Part shown: one piece after another, positions 16,235 through 19,558 of the stretch
How the letters are laid out: every line of letters begins with the position of its first letter
Position numbering within the stretch: the first letter of the stretch is position 1
From: Bacteroidia bacterium
GTDB taxonomy: Bacteria; Bacteroidota; Bacteroidia; Flavobacteriales; Flavobacteriaceae
DNA length: 19,558 bases
Direction: 5' to 3'
NCBI GenBank assembly: GCA_030431085.1
Contig: JAUIJW010000019.1
Span: forward strand, 1-19,558
Made by a program: the position numbers and the translations under genes
Notes under the pieces: generated by a model
The model's input: only the letters and a program-made list of their open reading frames with translations
What the model was told of the DNA's origin: nothing
Database searches by the model: none

Positions 16235-17161
16235 ATGCTACAAGTCAAAAATATCACCTACGCCTACCATCCACAGAGTTCTGTTTTAAATCAAATCAGT
16301 TTTAAACTAAAAAAAGGTGAGCACCTTTGCGTGATGGGAGAAAGTGGTTGCGGCAAATCTACTTTACTAAAAGCCATTTACGGTTTATTAGATTTAAATC
16401 AAGGTTCTATAATGTGGGATGATATCCCAATACTTGGTCCTGCATACAATTTGGTTCCTGGTGTAAAGTTCTTTAAATATGTAGCTCAAGATTTAGATTT
16501 AATGCCGGTAACTTCTGTTTATGACAATATTTCTAAATATCTCTCGAGAATACATCAGGAAGAAACCCATCAGAGAACATATGAACTGCTTGAGGTTATC
16601 GAAATGTCTGAATATGCTGAGACTATTGTTAAAACTTTAAGTGGGGGGCAACAACAACGTGTGGCCATTGCCAGAGCGCTTGCAAAAGAGCCTGAGCTAT
16701 TAATTTTAGATGAGCCATTTTCTCAAATTGATAACTTCAAAAAAAACTCTTTACGCAGAACATTATTTAGTTATTTAAAAAAGAAAAATATTGCTTGCAT
16801 TATAGCTACTCATGATAGTAATGATGCTCTATCTTTTGCAGATCAGATGCTGGTGATTAAAGATCATAAAATCATCGCTAAAGACAGTCCTAAAATTTTA
16901 TATAAAACACCAAGAAATAAGTATGTCGCTACTTTATTTGACGATATCAACGACATAACAATCGATGGTGAAAATCATTTGATATATCCTCATCAGATAG
17001 AAATATCGCCCCATTCTAAGCTTAAAGCAGTGGTTTTAGATTCTTATTTTAAGGGATCATTCTGGCTTATTGTTGCTCGTTATCATCATCAAAAAATTTA
17101 TCTTAATCATTATAAAAGCATTGAAAATAACAGTACGATAGGGCTGAAATTTAACCTATAA
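16235..17161 (+). CDS. ABC transporter ATP-binding protein
   Basis: A 308-residue ATPase. The nucleotide-binding domain (1 to about 225) shows Walker A GESGCGKST (35-43), Q-loop Gln85 (VAQDLDLMP), signature LSGGQQQR (135-142), Walker B LLILDEP with D159/E160, and the His193 switch (ATHD). Residues about 225-308 form a C-terminal extension that resembles in size the regulatory/TOBE-type domain of PotA/FbpC-like importers, but no clear motif is seen. It sits 58 bp after the catabolic operon and no permease or binding protein is adjacent, so its partner and substrate are unknown. It looks like resident chromosome rather than part of the sulfatase locus. Confidence 0.9.
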   Translation: MLQVKNITYAYHPQSSVLNQISFKLKKGEHLCVMGESGCGKSTLLKAIYGLLDLNQGSIMWDDIPILGPAYNLVPGVKFFKYVAQDLDLMPVTSVYDNISKYLSRIHQEETHQRTYELLEVIEMSEYAETIVKTLSGGQQQRVAIARALAKEPELLILDEPFSQIDNFKKNSLRRTLFSYLKKKNIACIIATHDSNDALSFADQMLVIKDHKIIAKDSPKILYKTPRNKYVATLFDDINDITIDGENHLIYPHQIEISPHSKLKAVVLDSYFKGSFWLIVARYHHQKIYLNHYKSIENNSTIGLKFNL

Positions 17162-17165
17162 ATTA

Positions 17166-17194
17166 TTGGTTTAGATGTAATTAATCTATTTTCG
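17166..17194 (+). promoter_or_regulatory. Flavobacterial promoter of corA
   Basis: TTG (17166-17168), an 18-bp spacer and TATTTTCG (17187-17194, one mismatch to TAnnTTTG). Transcription would start near 17201, which supports ATG 17217 rather than the upstream TTG 17202 as the corA start. Confidence 0.55.
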
Positions 17195-17216
17195 TAACAC
17201 CTTGAATATTACCACA

Positions 17217-18278
17217 ATGAGCAATCACAAAAATATTTCTAAAAAAGCTGGCCTACCTCCTGGTTCATTAATCTATATTGGGAAACAAAAGCAAGGAAAA
17301 ACTAAAATTACGCTTACAGATTACGATAAGCATCAATTTACTATTGAAGAATGCCAGCATATATCCGATACATTTTCATATAAAAATAAACACAGTGTGA
17401 GTTGGATTAACATTGATGGGTTACATGATACTGATATGATTTTTCAAATTGGCAATCATTTTGAGTTACATCCGCTGGTGTTAGAAGATATATTAAATAC
17501 CAAACACAGACCCAAGGTAGAAGATTTTGGCCACTACCTTTTTTTATCTGTTAAAATGCTTAGCATCCATCCAACAAAAAAATCAATTACTATAGAACAG
17601 GTTAGCTTTGTTTTGGGTAAACATTGGCTAATTACATTTCAAGAGCGCCAAGGAGACACATTTGATATCATTAGAAAAAGATTGGCCGATAATACTGGAA
17701 AAATGAGGCAACTCAAAGAAGACTACCTCTTTTATAGACTGTTAGATACTATAGTAGATCATTATTTCTTTATTATTGAATACTTTAGTGAAGCCACCGA
17801 AAAACTTGAAGAAAAAATCTTGAGTTATCCAGATGATAAAACTCTTTACGACATTCAACTTCTTAAAAAAAACTTGGTGCAATTTAGAAAATCTGTTGTA
17901 CCTCTAAGAGAGCTCATAACTTCTGTACAAAAAGATGCGCCCCATTTTATAACAGAAAATACCAATAGATATCTTCATGATGTTTATGAGCACATTATTC
18001 ATATTAACGAAAGTATTGAAATTCAAAAAGATTTGCTTTCTAGCTTAATGGATCTTTACATGACGGGCATTAGTAACAAGATGAACCAAGTAATGCAGGT
18101 GCTTACCATTATTGCAACTATATTTATTCCGTTAAGCTTTATCGCTGGTGTTTACGGAATGAACTTCGACCATATGCCAGAGTTACATTGGAAATATGGT
18201 TACCATGCCGTTTGGATCTTGATGTTAGGTATATTAATAACCATGCTTGTCTATTTTAAAAGAAAAAAATGGCTTTAA
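17217..18278 (+). CDS. corA: CorA-type Mg2+/Co2+ transporter
   Basis: A 353-residue inner-membrane divalent-cation channel. A large N-terminal cytoplasmic domain (WINIDGLHD, FELHPLVLEDILN, RPKVEDFGHYLFL) leads to a long helix and two C-terminal membrane segments. The first ends in the selectivity motif YGMNF (GMN at 314-316), the second is HAVWILMLGILITMLVYF, followed by a basic tail as in the family. I chose ATG 17217 because a promoter box precedes it and the upstream in-frame TTG would lie at the transcription start. Monocistronic housekeeping gene, intact. Confidence 0.95.
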   Translation: MSNHKNISKKAGLPPGSLIYIGKQKQGKTKITLTDYDKHQFTIEECQHISDTFSYKNKHSVSWINIDGLHDTDMIFQIGNHFELHPLVLEDILNTKHRPKVEDFGHYLFLSVKMLSIHPTKKSITIEQVSFVLGKHWLITFQERQGDTFDIIRKRLADNTGKMRQLKEDYLFYRLLDTIVDHYFFIIEYFSEATEKLEEKILSYPDDKTLYDIQLLKKNLVQFRKSVVPLRELITSVQKDAPHFITENTNRYLHDVYEHIIHINESIEIQKDLLSSLMDLYMTGISNKMNQVMQVLTIIATIFIPLSFIAGVYGMNFDHMPELHWKYGYHAVWILMLGILITMLVYFKRKKWL

Positions 18279-18348
18279 GCATGTTGTAGCTTGCTATAAT
18301 TCTTTTCGTAAAATTTCTAAAGAGACAAAAAATATTGCTATTTAAGGT

Positions 18349-18356
18349 TATCTTTG
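18349..18356 (+). promoter_or_regulatory. -7 promoter box of the AI-2E family gene
   Basis: TATCTTTG is an exact TAnnTTTG match, 21 bp before ATG 18378. No clear TTG at standard spacing. It overlaps the in-frame TTG at 18354, arguing against that codon as the start. Confidence 0.45.
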
Positions 18357-18377
18357 TCATTCAAAATTTCAATTGGA

Positions 18378-19421
18378 ATGAAAGACTTAAGAACCACAAA
18401 CATTTTACTTTTAATATTGGTAATCCCCTTTATATTTTACCTGTTGAAGGTGTTATCGTTTATCTTCATTCCATTAGTATCATCCATGTTTATTGCTTTA
18501 TTGTTTTTACCTCTCATGAGATGGTTGGGTAAGAAAAAAGTGCCCAAACCCGTAAGTATTACTTTGGTGATTCTTATTGTTATTGGATTTTTTAGAATAG
18601 GGGGGAAATTGATACAGCTATCAAGTAGAGAAATTATGGCAACTGACGGTGCTTTTCTTCAAAAAATAGAAATTAAATTGCGTTCACTAATCCATTCTAT
18701 AGAAAGTTTTTTCGGTATAGATTTTATACAAGCCGATTACACCTTAGAAAACCTATTACAAAAAAATAACATGGTGAATAACTTTAGTTCTATTCTTGAT
18801 TTTGTGGGCAATACGCTTTCTACTACTCTCATGATTATTTTCTTTGTAGTACTTTGGCTAGCAGAATCTATTAATTTTGAAAAGCTTTTGAATAGTACCA
18901 TTCTTAAGAAAAAATTTGTATCTGTTAAAGCCTTTAGAAAAATTGAAAAGGATCTTATTCAATTTATAAAGGTAAAATTTATGGTAAGTCTATTTACTGG
19001 CATTGGCATAGGATTGGCTTGCCACTTTTTCGATGTAAGTTTTCCTATATTTTGGGGGTTATTTGCTTTTGTTATTAACTTTGTACAAATGGTAGGCTCC
19101 TTTATTTCGGTAATTTTATTGGCTTTGTTTTCGTTTGTTGAAATTGATTTATTAAGCACCTGGTTCTTCTTTGTACTATCAATCACGGCTGTACAAATTT
19201 TATTTGGAGCTGTTTTAGAACCTATATTTATGGGTAAATCTTTTTCTATCAATATCATTACTATATTAGTGATGTTAATGCTTTGGGGATATCTTTGGGG
19301 AGTACCAGGAATGATTATGGCTATCCCAATAACTGTATTTGTTAAAATAATTTTAGAGCAATTTCCTGGAACAAAAGTTATTGCTAGCTTGCTTTCTGGT
19401 AATGAAACTAAGTTGATGTAA
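18378..19421 (+). CDS. AI-2E family transporter (PF01594 type)
   Basis: A 347-residue polytopic membrane protein of the AI-2E/PerM family, with about eight membrane helices: two near the N-terminus (NILLLILVIPFIFYLL, FIFIPLVSSMFIALLFL), one at about 55-75, a soluble middle segment (about 75-145), then five C-terminal helices with the family pattern FWGLFAFVINFVQMVGSF and WGYLWGVPGMIMAIP. The family includes the putative autoinducer-2 exporter TqsA and sodium/proton antiporters, so the substrate is open. ATG 18378 is preferred over TTG 18354 since the promoter box covers the latter. Intact, separate from the catabolic locus. Confidence 0.92.
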   Translation: MKDLRTTNILLLILVIPFIFYLLKVLSFIFIPLVSSMFIALLFLPLMRWLGKKKVPKPVSITLVILIVIGFFRIGGKLIQLSSREIMATDGAFLQKIEIKLRSLIHSIESFFGIDFIQADYTLENLLQKNNMVNNFSSILDFVGNTLSTTLMIIFFVVLWLAESINFEKLLNSTILKKKFVSVKAFRKIEKDLIQFIKVKFMVSLFTGIGIGLACHFFDVSFPIFWGLFAFVINFVQMVGSFISVILLALFSFVEIDLLSTWFFFVLSITAVQILFGAVLEPIFMGKSFSINIITILVMLMLWGYLWGVPGMIMAIPITVFVKIILEQFPGTKVIASLLSGNETKLM

Positions 19422-19437
19422 GTTTTTTTACTTGCAT
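19416..19437 (+). terminator. Weak hairpin at the end of the AI-2E gene
   Basis: ATGTAAGT and ACTTGCAT pair with one G-T wobble across a T6 loop, overlapping the stop codon. No T-tract follows directly, so termination activity is doubtful. The remaining 19438-19558 is very AT-rich without a gene; it ends in TATTTTTG (19550-19557), a possible -7 box of a gene beyond the window. Confidence 0.3.
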
Positions 19438-19558
19438 TTAATTTAAGCTTACAATCCTTAAAATTCCTTTAAACCACGTCAAAAAAAAAAGAGGAAAAAA
19501 AGAATTTTAATTAATAAAAATTAATAAAATAATTAAAAAATGCAAAAGATATTTTTGA

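Noticed and set aside
18268..18295. Possible terminator after corA (AAGC/GCTT arms)
   Set aside because: The stem is only 4 bp with no good T-run, too weak to call.
18959..19258. 99-codon open frame on the minus strand
   Set aside because: Antisense to the AI-2E transporter membrane helices; no motif or promoter.

Overview
The window looks like chromosomal DNA from a marine member of the Flavobacteriaceae (Bacteroidota). It is AT-rich, has no Shine-Dalgarno-like spacing before most starts, and shows flavobacterial promoter boxes (TTTG/TTG, about 18 bp, TAnnTTTG). It is also dense in lipoprotein or secreted sulfatases and glycosidases. No RNA genes, insertion sequences, CRISPR arrays or phage genes were seen.

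Layout. Positions 1-1162 (minus) hold the 5' part of an FG-GAP/VCBS-repeat lipoprotein. A lone S1 sulfatase (1447-3090, plus) follows and ends at a strong terminator. A tight minus-strand operon reads GH43 glycosidase (5629-4691), ROK sugar kinase (4684-3771, frameshifted), GmhA-like isomerase (3763-3179). Divergent from it runs a plus-strand operon: second sulfatase (5793-7274), alpha/beta-hydrolase (7325-8248) and nucleoside hydrolase (8253-9208, frameshifted). A minus-strand secreted protein of unknown function (10320-9205) converges on it. A second plus-strand operon covers 10486-16176: NCS1 nucleobase permease (interrupted by an amber codon), a 59-residue membrane protein, a clan GH-A-like glycosidase, a third sulfatase, a phytanoyl-CoA-dioxygenase-like protein and a TIM-barrel sugar isomerase. 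The last 3.4 kb (16235-19421) is ordinary chromosome: an ABC ATPase, CorA and an AI-2E family transporter.

How the genes may work together. Three sulfatases, GH43, the GH-A enzyme and an esterase-like hydrolase suggest extracellular or periplasmic stripping of a sulfated, possibly esterified glycan or glycoside. The kinase/isomerase pair and the TIM-barrel isomerase would process released sugars. The unusual part is the nucleoside hydrolase and nucleobase permease within the same gene set, which suggests that an N-glycoside is part of the substrate. No SusC/SusD pair lies in the window, so the outer-membrane import system, if any, is outside it.

Integrity. Four lesions fall between 3.9 and 14.8 kb: single-base deletions in homopolymers in the ROK kinase and nucleoside hydrolase, an in-frame TAG in the permease, and an out-of-frame junction that removes the sulfatase C-terminus and the dioxygenase N-terminus together. 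The flanking genes are intact. Either the locus is decaying or the assembly has local errors. The junction at about 14795 is the most important point to verify.
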